This document shows, one piece after another, positions 1 through 11,652 of a stretch of DNA of 64,000 nt; position 1 is the first letter of the stretch; the number at the start of each line of letters is the position of its first letter. Below the pieces are notes generated by a model. That model was not told where the DNA came from, did not search any database, and saw only the letters and a program-made list of their open reading frames with translations. Made by a program: the position numbers and the translations under genes. The DNA is taken from assembly GCF_020921035.1 (NCBI RefSeq), contig NC_063156.1, positions 23,112,283 to 23,176,282 of the forward strand. The letters run 5' to 3'. Source of the stretch: Rhodamnia argentea (Eukaryota > Streptophyta > Magnoliopsida > Myrtales > Myrtaceae).

Positions 1-1668
1 ATTGCCGTGTGACAGATTGAGCAAGAGAGTAGAGAGATCATGACATCAGAATTCCTCCATAGAGAATATGTTTTGTCCGGGTTTCAGATTTCTTGTTGAC
101 ATCTCGATATTGGTGCACTTCATCCGTTGATTCTGGTGGCTCGAGTTGCAACGGGGGTGACAAATAAGCAAACAACGAGCTTAGTGCTTTTTGAGAGTCG
201 GAGAAAAACGACAGCACCCCAGCCAATAGCGAGGCCGGAACAGATACTTAAAGCGAAAGGAGGAGGGCCTAAGTATCAACTCCAAACAGCCAAAAGCCAC
301 AAAAATACTCACCTCCTTCCTACTTTCCTCCTTGTGGTTCAGGTTAGCTTCAGTACATGGGTGAATATCTTTTCTGCTAAAAAAGTGAAATAAAGTGCAT
401 TCATCTTTCCAAAGTTCACTGGTGAGAATAGCCCTGGAACTCATATAGGTCATTGTAAGAGATTTATTCTTTTCTTATCCATCCAAATATCAGATCCTTT
501 GTAGATATCACTTTAGGTATGGAAGCCAAATAGTACATGCATGAGTGACATCTTGTGTTTCACACAGGAAACCAGTTTTTTTCCATAAGAGTTCACAAAA
601 TATCTATTTCTGCAGGAAGAGCTTTGAATCAAGATGAGATTATTCATGTTTCCAGCAGAATAAATAGCCTAGGAATATCAAAAACTGCAATACATTAAAC
701 CTAAAGAAACTAGCCTTGTGCTTATTGGCTTGCCAAAGCTTTTAAAGGGTGAATGTTTCTCCAAGCGCCCTCATATGAGCCAAATGGAACAGTAGCATCA
801 TGTTCAAGATTCTCACAGAAAGAAAAAAAATCCTTAGCCTATACCTTGCTAAGAGTTATTCAATGCAAAATAGCCTGCGAACAAACCAATAGCAACTGAG
901 ATACGGATGCCTCCCGCACATTGAGCGCGGCCAAGGACTATCGAGTACTCTTGCAAGAAAACTTAAGGCACATCCCAGATGCTCGACCATTTTTTACGCA
1001 GCATCCGAGGGGCTTGGTGTTGGAGCTTTCCCTGCATCTCTTTCCATCTAGGAAATATTTGTTTCTCCTTTAATATCTTGTGGTGTAAAAATTACTGTTG
1101 AAGTATTATCCCACATTGCTTGACAACGGGTCCTAAATGCTCTTCATATTCATGTAGTCTTTTTCCACCTATTAGCTTAAGCTTTTGGGTTGGACTTTCT
1201 AATATGATATCAGAGAAAGTGCTAACCCTTTCACGAATGCGCGTGGTAAAATTCCACGTGAATGTGCGTAGTAAAAAATTTCACTTGCTGCTCATAATTT
1301 TGTCCTTGCTCTTTATATTCATGTAGTTTCCCTCCACCTATTAGCCTATGCTTTTGAATTGGGCTTTTTAACAATTACTCTTTTGATTAGTAATGCTTCA
1401 TTGCTCTAGTCAGAACAGCATTAAGTTAGAATACCAAAAGATTTAGCAAGGACCCAGAAAGTTGTAAGACTGACCTTCTTTGTTTTGGTTATGATCGCGA
1501 AAAAGAAGCTGAAAACAAATGTGAAATAGCTAAATGATTATGCAAATCTGAAACTTATACATGATTTACATCAATCCAAGTAGTTCGCATGCGATGATTG
1601 CAATATCACCAGGAGATGGTGCAGACAATAATTGTTTCTCTTACTAGCTCAAGCAGATCTCTATCTCT
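1..1668. other. Intergenic region left of the CONSTANS-like gene
   Basis: No gene could be supported here. Short open frames on both strands have no recognisable domain and overlap each other. The only structured feature is a small TRIM-type element at 1096-1373. The right end will include the 3' untranslated region of the CONSTANS-like gene, which is read from the minus strand. Confidence 0.6.
1096..1373 (+). mobile_element. TRIM-type LTR fossil with about 110-bp repeats
   Basis: Two related direct repeats are seen: about 1096-1205, starting TGTTGAAGTATTATCCCACA, and a second whose matching part is about 1308-1373. The shared core reads like TATTCATGTAG..CCACCTATTAGC..GCTTTTG. A sequence resembling the plant primer-binding site (TGATATCAGAG) lies just after the first repeat, near 1204-1214. 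There is almost no internal sequence, as in terminal-repeat retrotransposons in miniature. It has no coding capacity, and the divergence between the repeats suggests it is old. Confidence 0.5.
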
Positions 1669-3565
1669 TTAACAAAACTTAATACGTGAAATGAAGCCAT
1701 AATTATAGTCTTCCATTGAGAACATCTGATCTACTTCTAGATCCGTGGCTGATCTCCTAGCAAACCTGCCTTTGACTCGAGGACGACTGTCCGCGTAGGT
1801 CTTCCTCAAGGCGTATCTTATTTTCTTATCGAACTTCCTCGCCTTCCTTTTCTCTTTGTATCTCAAAACCTTGGCCTCCCTATTTACAGTAGGATTCTGA
1901 AATGGCCTTAAGAGTGGAGGGTTCAAGAACATTTCCGGCGTCCCAATTGGAAGCCTGGGATATGAATTTGAGATCTCACTAATTGTTTGTGGCCTTGACA
2001 TGCTGGCATGGAAAAGTGAACGAGAAACCTGATCACAAAGTAAAAGAACAGGTGTTATGACAGATGACAGTTGATTGATCACAGGACTCAATCTAGTCAA
2101 AGGGTATGTTGAGGCTAGTCTTTACAAACGGTAAAGGATGAAAGGACAAATGCCAAAAGATTCTGCTGATTTATGCAATAATTTTGAGAATGAGCTACCG
2201 AAAGAAGTGTTTCGAGCATTTCTTATCCGGATATTAAGGTTTTTGTAGGATGCAAGAAGATGCATGAATGCAAACTAATCAAAGAAAAATGAATGGTGAA
2301 AGGAGAAGATGGTCTCCATTCCTTGCAGGTGAAGCTGCAACCAAGGTTATGGTAGCATTTTAATCCTCTGTTCTCCGGTGTTCCGTGTTCATTCATGTAC
2401 ATGATGGCTTTTGTCTTGGCTTTTTCAAAGGGCAAATAAAAATTTTGGCCAAAAAAAGGTCAAATTGGACTCACAATTTTCCTACCATGGCTGGACATAG
2501 TAGCTAGACAACAAGATAAGGATTCAATGCAAAATAACGAAAAAGAAAGATGTATAAAGAAAACTTTCTGCTTGCTTGCTGCTGCTGCTTAAGTCTTGAT
2601 TTATATATAAAAGGGTTTTTACAAGGGAAGGAGATACTACCTGGATATACAGTACAGAAGTAACTCCAAAGGAGGAAAATCTGACTTCCAGATTCATTAT
2701 ATCAAGAAAACTATGTTGAAACAATTACACTAGAGAATTGGAAAGGCCTCTGAACTGGCAAGTTAGTGTGAATATCCACAAATTCCATCAACAGTTTGCA
2801 TTGTATATTTAAAAAGACTCAACAGATCTTACATTATCTTTGCTTGAAGGGTTGCTGATGAAAGCATCTTTTCCTATTCCATCCTTCTTGTCCCAGCAGA
2901 CATTCTGTTGGGCTGTGGAATCCATCAACTGAACTGGCACGACACCATCACCGTTGCTTTGCCTCTGATCAACGTTAGTTTCCAATGGATTGCACTCATC
3001 CTGGGGCTTGATGCTCGGGGCATGAGCTATACTCTATAAGATCCAAATACTCATCAACCTCCCCACCCCAGGGTAACTCATCCCTAGTTTGGTTGCCATT
3101 ACTACTAGGTGAGTCAAGCAACAACCAGGAATCGATTTCATCTTCTTCAATGCACTCATGAGCCTTTTGTCCTTCGGACTCAGTGCTTTGATCCAGGGTG
3201 GAGCTGGGAGGTCCATAGAGGGAGCCCAACAACGGAGTCATTGGGACTCGCACGTGCCGATGAGCTAACATATTGGCTGAGTGTATCTCGATGTCACAGT
3301 TGGCACACAAAACAGCTGCATCAGCCTCACAGGCGAAGCTAGCTGGGGCGTTTTCACAAGCGTTGCAAATCCAAATGCGCTCATGTTGAGCATCACTAGT
3401 GTTTCCTTCATGGGCTAACTGATTGCACGCAGCACAAAGAAAAGCCAAGTGTCTCTGGCAGAAGAAAACACAGGAGGCCGCCTTGCACAGGTTGCAGAGT
3501 CGCGGGTAACCGTCTGTGCTGGGAATGGCATTCATCACTTCTTTGCACAAGAAGGTACCCCCCAT
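1669..3565 (-). CDS. CONSTANS-like B-box/CCT transcription factor (frame interrupted)
   Basis: Group I CONSTANS-like regulator, a nuclear factor of the flowering and light-response family. Exon 1 spans 3565-2833 and exon 2 spans 2028-1669; the intron has GTAAGA and ATCAG ends and phase 0. Exon 1 encodes two B-box zinc fingers (about residues 21-107), an acidic middle with LDLIEYSSC, and the GVVPVQ motif typical of CO/COL3-5. Exon 2 encodes a complete CCT domain ([25 protein letters not shown]). The frame is broken inside exon 1: as written, translation stops at 2996 after 189 residues. One base fewer in the C run at 3003-3006 (minus strand) would restore the frame through GVVPVQ to the intron. 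In B-box 1 the usual Asp ligand is His (CQRHLAFLC). Either a base-call error or a truncated B-box-only allele fits. The family call is firm; the exact orthologue is not. Confidence 0.88.
3003..3006 (-). other. Frame break in the CONSTANS-like exon 1
   Basis: Upstream of this C4 run the frame encodes the B-boxes and LDLIEY. Downstream, the frame shifted by one base encodes [21 protein letters not shown] and then a good splice donor at 2832. The two halves together make a normal CO-like protein, so this is a one-base indel or a homopolymer base-call error. Confidence 0.8.
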
Positions 3566-5127
3566 AAAGAGGGAATTGTGAAGTAAGGATGGATGTGGGT
3601 ACTGAGAGGTCGGGGGAGCGTGTGATCTTTTGGTGGCTGAGATTCTGTAATGGACATGCTTTCTAGCCTTTTTGGAATGTTTCAGTAAGAGAAAGGAAAA
3701 GGAGCTATAGTGTTTATCACCAATCTGTGCTGAACCTTAAAGCATAATGATAACCTGTCATTAGATTGCCTGATTCAAGTCAGTGTTCACTGATTGAAAA
3801 GTGAAAAAGGGAAGTTGACCCAGAGCTACTGATTGAAAAGTTGGACAAGAACTAAGAGAGAGATTGTGAAGCGGTAAAGTACAGACATGTCCCTAAACGT
3901 TCACCTCCTAAGCTCTCTTTTTGGAGACTTGATCCAACTAGATTTAGATTCGAGGCTTGACAGATGATGTAGACGTTTGCACTAATTGGAGGTGCGGAAA
4001 CTAAGTGCAACACAAAACAAAGTGCGATGACATGATAGTCGACCTCTCGAATCCATGTGAGATAAAGTGCTGCATCGTGGCCGCTGAGTTTTGGCCTGCA
4101 TTTATTCGAGTGAGATCATAAACATTATGAATGTAGCTGGAAAGGCCCTTGGCCTTTGTCAGCTGAGTTGAGGCATACTTCATAGATTCTTCTCGTTACC
4201 TTTCTGGGGTTGTTGGTCCCTCATCTCCCCAGGCAGTAAGCATGAATATGCAAGGAATCAACTATTCTGGGCCATACATTGGACACTGCTCATGCACAGC
4301 ACATTTTTTTTCCAACTTGGCAACTCTACATTCCCTCTAGAGAACGTGGTGTCCGTCGCAGTTTATCACCTGATGAAACCAAAAGCTGACATTTCGATCT
4401 CAATTATCTGAACTTTCCAACTTTGCTTTTGCAGGGAGGTTCTAATCATATGAAGCAACTTTTGCTTAAGAAGCATGAGAATGCTGACAGTTATTGTTGT
4501 GTTGTGCAGACCATTTGGTTGTACTTTTCTTCTCCAGCTGTAACTCTGGTTCATAAAATATAAAATTTTCCACTACACTATTGCTGCTAGGGCGCTAATC
4601 GGGAATTTCAGAGCCGTTTTGCTGAGAAAAAAGTACCTGAAAATCATTCCCCCGTTTAGATTGCTCAACTACGCGCAATTAAGGTTCCATCTGAAATATC
4701 CAATTCCAACAATCAGGTAATGATCTCATTCCAAAAACCTCCCCAAGTTGAGCACCAGGCTTCCGGTGCAAAAATGACGACAAAGAGAGATTTCCAAATA
4801 TCAAAAAGTAAAGCAGAAAGTCAGCACCATCAGAAGTACATAACACAGAGGCAGTTCAAACCGAACCCCCTGCATTTTAATTGCAGAAAACCTACATTTG
4901 AACAGTCTTCCATCCTTATCACCAGTCTAAACGGAAAAATGGTTGTCATAATGACCTATATAGCACCACCATTACAGGCAGTAGAAATACAAGCAATTGA
5001 CCATACTCCGTTTACATCCATCTTGCCACTGTGTGGCTGCATTACAACACCACTGTTTACATCCAACCAAAGAGTATGAACTCAAAAAGAACGGCAGCAG
5101 AGTTGTTTCTGCATTTCTTCTCGACGT
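3566..5127. other. Intergenic region, CONSTANS-like promoter side
   Basis: This lies between the start of the CONSTANS-like gene and the stop of NHP2, both read from the minus strand. It should hold the CONSTANS-like 5' leader and promoter and the NHP2 3' untranslated region. No further gene, RNA gene or clear repeat was seen; a 119-residue open frame at 4720-5079 has no recognisable domain. Confidence 0.6.
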
Positions 5128-5347
5128 TCAGAACAAGGAGGAAGTCAGCTCGGAAATATCATTGACAACTTGATCATAGTCTGCTTTCAGTTTGTCCTGT
5201 TTCTCGGCGCTTAATTCACCCTTTGTTGGCTTTGTTTGCACCAAAACACAGCATGTAGGCCTCTTGGTGGCTCCTGCATTAGCTAGATCCTGAAGAACAT
5301 AGATAAATGTGTAATTTTCGTTAGCAGATGAAGAACATGGACATAGT

Positions 5348-5384
<37 letters not shown>

Positions 5385-6398
5385 GTTTTCACTCCAGCAC
5401 AACATGGACTAAAACAGAAGGCAATCAGCTTACTTCTTTTGATGGAACATAGACATAGGGAATGTCGGACTCTTCACATAAAATAGGGACATGAGTGATG
5501 ACATCGATCGGAGATATGTTCCCAGCAATGACGCATAATCTGCACAGAGAGAAATACGTGAAAAATCAACCGATTTCAAATATATGGGCTCAACGAAAAT
5601 CCGACATTCACCAGCCAACGCCATGCAGAAGAAACAATGGGGCTCCAAGCAACTACAGAGATTTAATTCAACATTGCATCGACCAGCATTTGTGCTCAAA
5701 TTAGAAAAAGGTTAAATTTGTACCCTTTGTGACCACGTCTTATGCTTTTGACAACCTCCTTCACGCCTCTTTTCAAGCATTTGTCTTCGGCGGCTGCCAA
5801 TTAAGAACCACAACAAGGACATGCCAATAGTCAGCCACAAGAAACTTAGTCGAACCAAAAACAAGGAGCGCACCAATTTAAGCCCACCCCCTTGCGCAAC
5901 GCCATTCACAATGAACGGCCGGCTCATCTACAGAGAGAACTGGTCCAACAATGCAGAACACCGCCGCTCTCTCCATACAGGGCATTTTAACACACTTAGT
6001 TCCAGCTAATGTGTCGTCGAATATCCCATAAAGAGCCGACACCGTCAGTTACTGTAAATCCGAGGAATCACGTACCCAAAACTTCATATGGCACCAATAA
6101 AGGGAACAAGAAAACAAAAGGCTACCGTGAAAACGAGACTGATAATGTCAATTCCCCCGAGAGTTTCAGGAATGGGCTCGTGACTGAGCCGCATAAACAC
6201 GAGAAAGGGGTGGCGCGTGCATAACATAGAGCTGCAAGACGAGAGGTTTGGTAGGTATTAATTACCTCTGCGGACGAGCTTGAGCGTGCGCTTGCCGAGC
6301 TTCTTGCCGGCGAGGGGCTTAGCAATGGGGGCGAGCGCCAGCATCTTCTTCTTCTCCTTCTCCTTCTGCGATCTCTCAGCTTCACTGTCGCTTCCCAT
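5128..6398 (-). CDS. NHP2: H/ACA ribonucleoprotein subunit 2-like protein (NHP2)
   Basis: Core protein of H/ACA snoRNPs, which guide rRNA pseudouridylation in the nucleolus. It belongs to the L7Ae/L30e RNA-binding family. Four exons join with matching phases: 6398-6266, 5793-5724, 5539-5434 and 5289-5128, giving 156 residues. The N-terminus is short and charged (MGSDSEAERSQKEKEKKK). The L7Ae fold follows, with AAEDKCLKRGVKEVVKSIRR and LCVIAGNISPIDVITHVP, the RNA-contact loop of the family. The C-terminus contains KRPTCCVLVQ. The start is the first ATG of the only frame entering the fold, and a telo-box lies about 90 bp upstream. A GA microsatellite (5350-5380) sits in the last intron. No defects were seen. 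Confidence 0.95.
5350..5380. repeat. (GA)n microsatellite in NHP2 intron
   Basis: About 15 uninterrupted GA units lie between exons 3 and 4 of NHP2. Confidence 0.95.
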
Positions 6399-6488
6399 CT
6401 CTCTCTCTCTCGCGACAACACCTCGCACAAATGGTCGGCCGGTTAGCAGGGGCGGCTCTGCTCCTTCCGGTTAAGTTCGCTTGCTATT

Positions 6489-6497
6489 TTAGGGTTT
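6489..6497 (-). promoter_or_regulatory. Telo-box (AAACCCTAA) upstream of NHP2
   Basis: The plus strand reads TTAGGGTTT, i.e. AAACCCTAA towards NHP2, about 90 bp before its ATG. This motif is well known in promoters of plant ribosomal-protein and translation genes, which suits NHP2. The function here is inferred. Confidence 0.6.
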
Positions 6498-6980
6498 TTA
6501 GACTCCTTTTGTTTTCTTCCCCCCTCTATTTTCCTTGGATTAGGGCTTTAGCCGGGACTCTAGCCAAATCATCCCTACCGATCTAAACGATTCGAAATGA
6601 TTTACCTTTTAAAGTGATACGAAAGATTCGACCCAAAATAAAAATAAATAAATAAAACAAAAAAGTGATTCGAAAGACAAAATTTTTATTAGCCGCTTTT
6701 TTAGAGTATTCTTTGAATTTACAAAGTCAATTTCAAGAGAATTTATATTGGGTTATAATGTTTCATCAGTACGGTTTTTTTAGGCGATGGTCTAGTCTCT
6801 CTCTCTTTTTTTCCACTTCATTATTTGAAATAGCTGTCGAAGGGTAGGGGTACGTGTGTGAATACGTCGTATTAACATATGAAATATTGGGGGATTTCTT
6901 TTTTGTCAAGAATATTTGTTGAAAAGAGAAAATATTTGGAGATTCGACATTTTTTTGGAAAGCTATAGTATGATAAAAAG

Positions 6981-7698
6981 TAGATGTGAACAACTCTCCG
7001 ATCCAATCTGGTTCCCCTTAAGAGTTGGAAATCGGATTGGTGGTCCCGGATTCCAATATTTAGAATCGGGTACCGGATCACTGGTGAGATCCGGCTCCCG
7101 AATGGTCCGATGAAATCGGTAAGATGCACCAAGCCCAACTTCAAAGGCCCTTTCAAAGTTACATGGAGAGAGAATCATCCCTCATGAGAAGCATCATGAG
7201 ACATTGAGACCAGCAGTAAGCCAAGAAATGCCTAGGAGCTTGCTCTCCACATGCACCAACAGCACACCAGCACGAGTACATGCGTTTGTGCGGGCACGGA
7301 CAAATTCACAAGTATAGACACTCTGATTTATGTTCTGTTTTTGCATTCAGATTTTGCAAAATACACCCATCGAACGAAACTGATCATGACAAGCAGCAAA
7401 ATTGCAACAGAACATGCAAAAACACGAAACAAGGATGAAAAAGAGGGCGAGACGTGAAACGCGAGAGAGGGAAAAAGGGCAAGGCGTGAGAGTCTGAGAG
7501 AGGCGAAGAAGAGGTCTAGGAAAGAAGGGAAATATTATGGTTACATTTAAAAAACTAAAAAAAAAAAAAATTAAAATCTACCGGTCCAGTCCTATAACCG
7601 TGAAACCGAAACCGGGACCACAACCATATAGAACCGAAAACCGGACCACGGGTTCAAACAGTTCCCGATTCAATTAGTCCAACTTGCTCACCCTCAAT
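6981..7698. mobile_element. Degenerate hAT-like non-autonomous element
   Basis: The two ends are imperfect inverted repeats: GATGTGAACAACTCTCCGAT on the left, and the complement GGGTGAGCAAGTTGGACTAA at the right edge. Both are followed by stretches rich in CCGGAT/ACCGG words. This is the style of many plant hAT MITEs. No clean 8-bp target duplication was found, so the borders are approximate. Confidence 0.4.
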
Positions 7699-8018
7699 AG
7701 AAGTATTCAAATTTTATTTTTTAACACATGAGATAAAATAATATTATGTAATCATGCATTTGTCTATGCATTATAAGAATATGTAATTCAGAATATTTGA
7801 AGAAAAAAATGATTGAAATCCTCCAATATATCAATTTAAAAAGTAAGTTGAAATAACTGCATGTTAAATTATTGTGAACCATAAACAAATCATGGCGGTT
7901 ATTGCAAGATAATGCACGAACATCATCCGAGGACATATCGTGCTGGTTTCCGCACGAGAAAACCTATCAATCCCATGCGGTCTGCTTGCTATGACAAATT
8001 GCTTTCCTATCGTCGAGT

Positions 8019-8310
8019 TTTTTTTTTTTATTTTTTGGTAGGAGCGAAGCATGTACAAAGATATATAGATACAGATACTATACGCACACATCTGTACACA
8101 TGAACGTTCAGCCAGAAGCCGACATTGACGACGTGGGACAGCGTCTGGGGGTGGTGAAATCATCGACTCCGCTGTCAACCAGAAAGGAGGGGGGCAACCA
8201 CCGCCTATGGCAGGCCACCCTAGACGCTCTCCGGAGGTAAAGCCTCCTTCACACTAGTCAGAGAAAGCCTAAGAAGACCGCCCTTGTTTTTAGACAAAAC
8301 CCTGGTCGAT
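8019..8310 (-). mobile_element. Possible LINE 3'-end remnant (minus orientation)
   Basis: A T10 tract followed by TTTTTTGGTAGGAGCGAAGC and a GC-rich segment (CTCTCCGGAGGTAAAGCCTCC) looks like the reverse complement of a polyadenylated plant LINE end. No reverse-transcriptase frame remains. The call rests on style only. Confidence 0.3.
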
Positions 8311-8381
8311 ATAGTTTGTTTTCAGACACACGAGCCATTCTGCAATTATAAGAACTTATAAACTGCAAAGATCATCAAAAT

Positions 8382-11300
8382 TCACATTTTCTTCAAATCG
8401 GTCAAAAAATGTTGAAGATCTTCCAGCTTTGCACTGCAGAGGCCTGCAAGGCAACGGTCACCGCCATTATAACACCAACCATTTTCAGTTATAAAACATT
8501 AATATGCCAACTATAGCCAATGAGTGTATATATATATATCTCTTTAAAAGTGTGGAATTAGCAAAGCGTCATTACCAGTACTACGATCTACCATAGAGAG
8601 ATTGTTCTTTTGATGGTCTAATCTCATTTTCTTGAAGTGCTCTGTCTCGTCCATCCTTCTGGTCTTGAACTTTGCTATTTTACACCGCAGTTCATCTGCA
8701 GTTCTCATCATATCTACAAAACAATTGGTCAGCAGACCATTGTCAGAAAAACTTGATTAAATTCATCATTCATTGAGACCCATGTCTATGAACTTGAATA
8801 CTATCTCCTCTGTTCAGTTACGCCGAATCATTGTCAAAGTGAAACTTTTGTCAATAGTATAACAAGCCAAGAAATACAAAAACAAACTAAACTGACACTG
8901 TCACAAAGGCAACGACCAAATGGAACTAAAGTTAGAAATGAGCTTCATTTTCCCTTATAAAACGAGTTGTAAGTGGCTGCTAAACAGCACAGAAGCAAGC
9001 ACTCAAATGTCACGCTAATTTATCACTAACTAGTGGAAAAAAAATCGAGCATCAAAGAAACTTCAACAATTCCAGCGTCCACCCCCCTTTCAGGGGATGC
9101 AGATCAGCACAGGTGAAAAACTGAAGTAAGTATTGGCACATCCTAAGATGGTGATTGGCTTCCATTTGAATATAAGATCAAGTACCAGGATGAGCTAAAA
9201 ATAGTTGAAATGTACACACAAAAGTCTAGTGATGCCATGCTTATCCAAAAGAAAATGTCAACAGCTGCTATGTGAATGGAGCAGTTTAATTGTCAACGTG
9301 TTAAAAGAAAGATGAGAGAATTAAACCCACCCACACGCTAGATATCAAACCCCAGAACTCCAATATAAAGGTGAAGACAAGTGTTGACCACGGATATTAC
9401 CTTGGAATGTGTCGCGCAGAGAGCTTTGACTGGTGGATTCCAGTGCTTCAGTAACAACCTTAGAAAACTGGTCGGTTGAGACAGTCTGCCTTTCGAGTAC
9501 TTGTAGTTCTTGATTCAGCTCAGCAGACTCCTTTATAACCTGTGTAATCTACCTCAGTAAATAAACTCAGAAATCCAATGGAAGGCATTCAATCATGGCA
9601 ATAATAAAGTTACCGCAACTAGTCTGTTTCTCAATGAGTCCAACTGCTCTTGAAGCTTGAGATCAACAATTGGATCGTGAGACGAAGGAATGTCAGCAGC
9701 AGAGGTGTTCTAGACAAATGATAAAAGGAAAAAAGATTACCACACTATGATAAGCCTGATAACAGAAAAGTATTCCCCCGTTCCATGAATGGAAGGTGCA
9801 AGAATCATCAATAAAACCTTTCATCAGAGTCCAATAAATAAAGACTGTTCATCCACTGCCAGGTCTTTTGATGTCACAATTACTCGCCTCATCCAATTAC
9901 ACTTTTCAGCAGATAAAATTTGAAGATGGCCATGCAATAATGAGATTATGGCATTCAAACTTCTCCAAATCTGACAGAACAAATTGCAATCCAAAGGCAG
10001 TCTAGCAACATATAAGAGGGGCACTATTAGCCCTTTCTTTTGGTACATGAAGCCTGGGTCCTATCAAACAATATCGAAATATCCAATCATTTCACTATTA
10101 AATACTGACAAGAAAAGTAGAGTCGGGCAAATCATTATTCCAAAAAAGTCACAAGTGGTAAAATCATTCTTTTACAACAACTACTAAGTAACAATTTGCA
10201 GGTTTACATAGCATAAATGTCTTAAGAGAAAACGTACATCTTTGGGAAAAGATAATCCTTGGGGAATGCTAAAACAGTGGCGGAGGCAATACTTCTCCCA
10301 CATACCAAGATGCTTATCCAGAACTGATTGAATCATATTGTGTAAGTAGGCAACACCCTGCATAGAAAGACAGTGTACTAGCAAATATAAGCAGTTAAGA
10401 CATACCTAGAAGAATTGTCATCACACAACAAAAAGGAGCATTGTCGATTCTAAATTTAAATGCAGAAATTTAACACCATGGCCCGCAACATCTAATAAGG
10501 GCAACAGTAAAAAACAATAATGGTCAAACAAGAAGCGTTTAACCATTTTCTCAAATGGTCATATCAGAAAACGTATCTAAAACAGTCCAGCCAGTGTCCA
10601 AGATGGAAACTAAGAAAATTCATGCCCGCAACGTAATAAAAGGATTGGAATGAGGTCTACCCAGGAGATCTTTGACCTCCCCAAAGTTCGCAAGTTTCAT
10701 GGTTCAAAGGAAAAAATGATCATGACATAGAAAAATGAATCATTTAACTAAACGCATGTTTGCTCTTTGTTTCCTCCTTTACTCCTGACTCGCCATAGAG
10801 AACTGAGGCTTACAACTAGATGGAAGGAGGAAAGGATACATCCGGTCAAGCTTAGACTCACAATCGCGCAGCTTGCATCAGCAGCATACATAATTTAACG
10901 TGTTCTGCTCAGCTAAGAAATCTAGATTTTTGTGAGCTATCCAGGTAGGTAGCTAGTTGAGTTCTGATAAACAGATACTTGAGTCGCTAATCTGAGGACA
11001 GAACCTAAGACGTGTCTCTTCCTCCTGAATGAGAAAACTAAGTTTCTCCAGGCCTTCTCCAAATTCTATATTTGATTTTCGCAGCCTATCACAAATATGC
11101 CAAGAAATACAATAACCCCTCCGTCGCCCCACTTTCACTCCTCTAAAGACAAACCAAACAAATCAAGCACCATGTAAAGCAACAAATAAGAGTCGCACAT
11201 CCAGCAAAATCGAGCCAAATACGAAACCGATTGAACGGAACATCAAAAGAGTTACACCTTGCCCAGATCTTGGGCCCTGTCCGAGCCCTCGGTTCTCAAA

Positions 11301-11572
11301 AGATTTGATGCTTGTCTGCGGAACAACGAGCACAGCATTAATAGAACACACAAAAAATTAGATGCCATATTTCAGTGTAGATTCGTCATGTATGCGCGTA
11401 TGTCTGCAGTGTAGACACAGAGAGAGAGAGAGAGAGAGAGCAATGATTACTGGTGATAAAAGAGGAGAGCTTCGTCGAGCAAATCGTCGACGCTGTTGAG
11501 GACTTCATTGATGAAAAGCTGGGGCTTGAGATTCAGCGATTCGAACATCGTCTCGCTCTCGCTTCCTTCCAT
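8382..11572 (-). CDS. MIS12: Kinetochore protein MIS12
   Basis: Subunit of the MIND/Mis12 complex, which links centromeric chromatin to the microtubule-binding outer kinetochore. Seven exons join in phase: 11572-11451, 11315-11258, 10357-10238, 9709-9614, 9539-9401, 8713-8576 and 8443-8382, giving 244 residues; I recall the Arabidopsis protein as about 238. Exon 1 starts MEGSESETMFESLNLKPQLF, very close to Arabidopsis MIS12. Exon 3 carries MWEKYCLRHCFSIPQG, another family hallmark. The rest is coiled-coil-like (LQEQLDSLRNRL, ELNQELQVLERQ). An in-frame extension upstream of this ATG runs through a GA repeat and is leader, not protein. A telo-box lies 9-17 bp upstream of the ATG. No defects were found. 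Confidence 0.95.
11419..11440. repeat. (AG)n microsatellite in MIS12 intron 1
   Basis: About 11 AG units lie just inside the first MIS12 intron. Confidence 0.9.
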
Positions 11573-11580
11573 TTCGCACG

Positions 11581-11589
11581 AAACCCTAA
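11581..11589. promoter_or_regulatory. Telo-box in the MIS12 leader
   Basis: AAACCCTAA (plus strand) lies 9 bp upstream of the MIS12 ATG. Telo-boxes are known from promoters of genes expressed in dividing cells; the role here is inferred. Confidence 0.5.
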
Positions 11590-11608
11590 ATTTGAACCAC
11601 CACAACTC

Positions 11609-11611
<3 letters not shown>

Positions 11612-11649
<38 letters not shown>
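11612..11649. repeat. (AG)n microsatellite in the MIS12 5' leader
   Basis: About 19 AG units lie 40-77 bp upstream of the MIS12 ATG, read as CT repeats in the sense direction. CT/GA tracts are common near plant transcription starts. Confidence 0.95.

Positions 11650-11652
<3 letters not shown>

Larger units (their letters stand above)
6399..8381. other. Intergenic region between NHP2 and MIS12
   Basis: This holds the NHP2 promoter, a degenerate hAT-like element (about 6981-7698) and a poly-T-headed stretch resembling a reversed LINE tail (about 8019-8310). No gene could be supported; open frames here overlap on both strands and lack domains. Confidence 0.6.
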
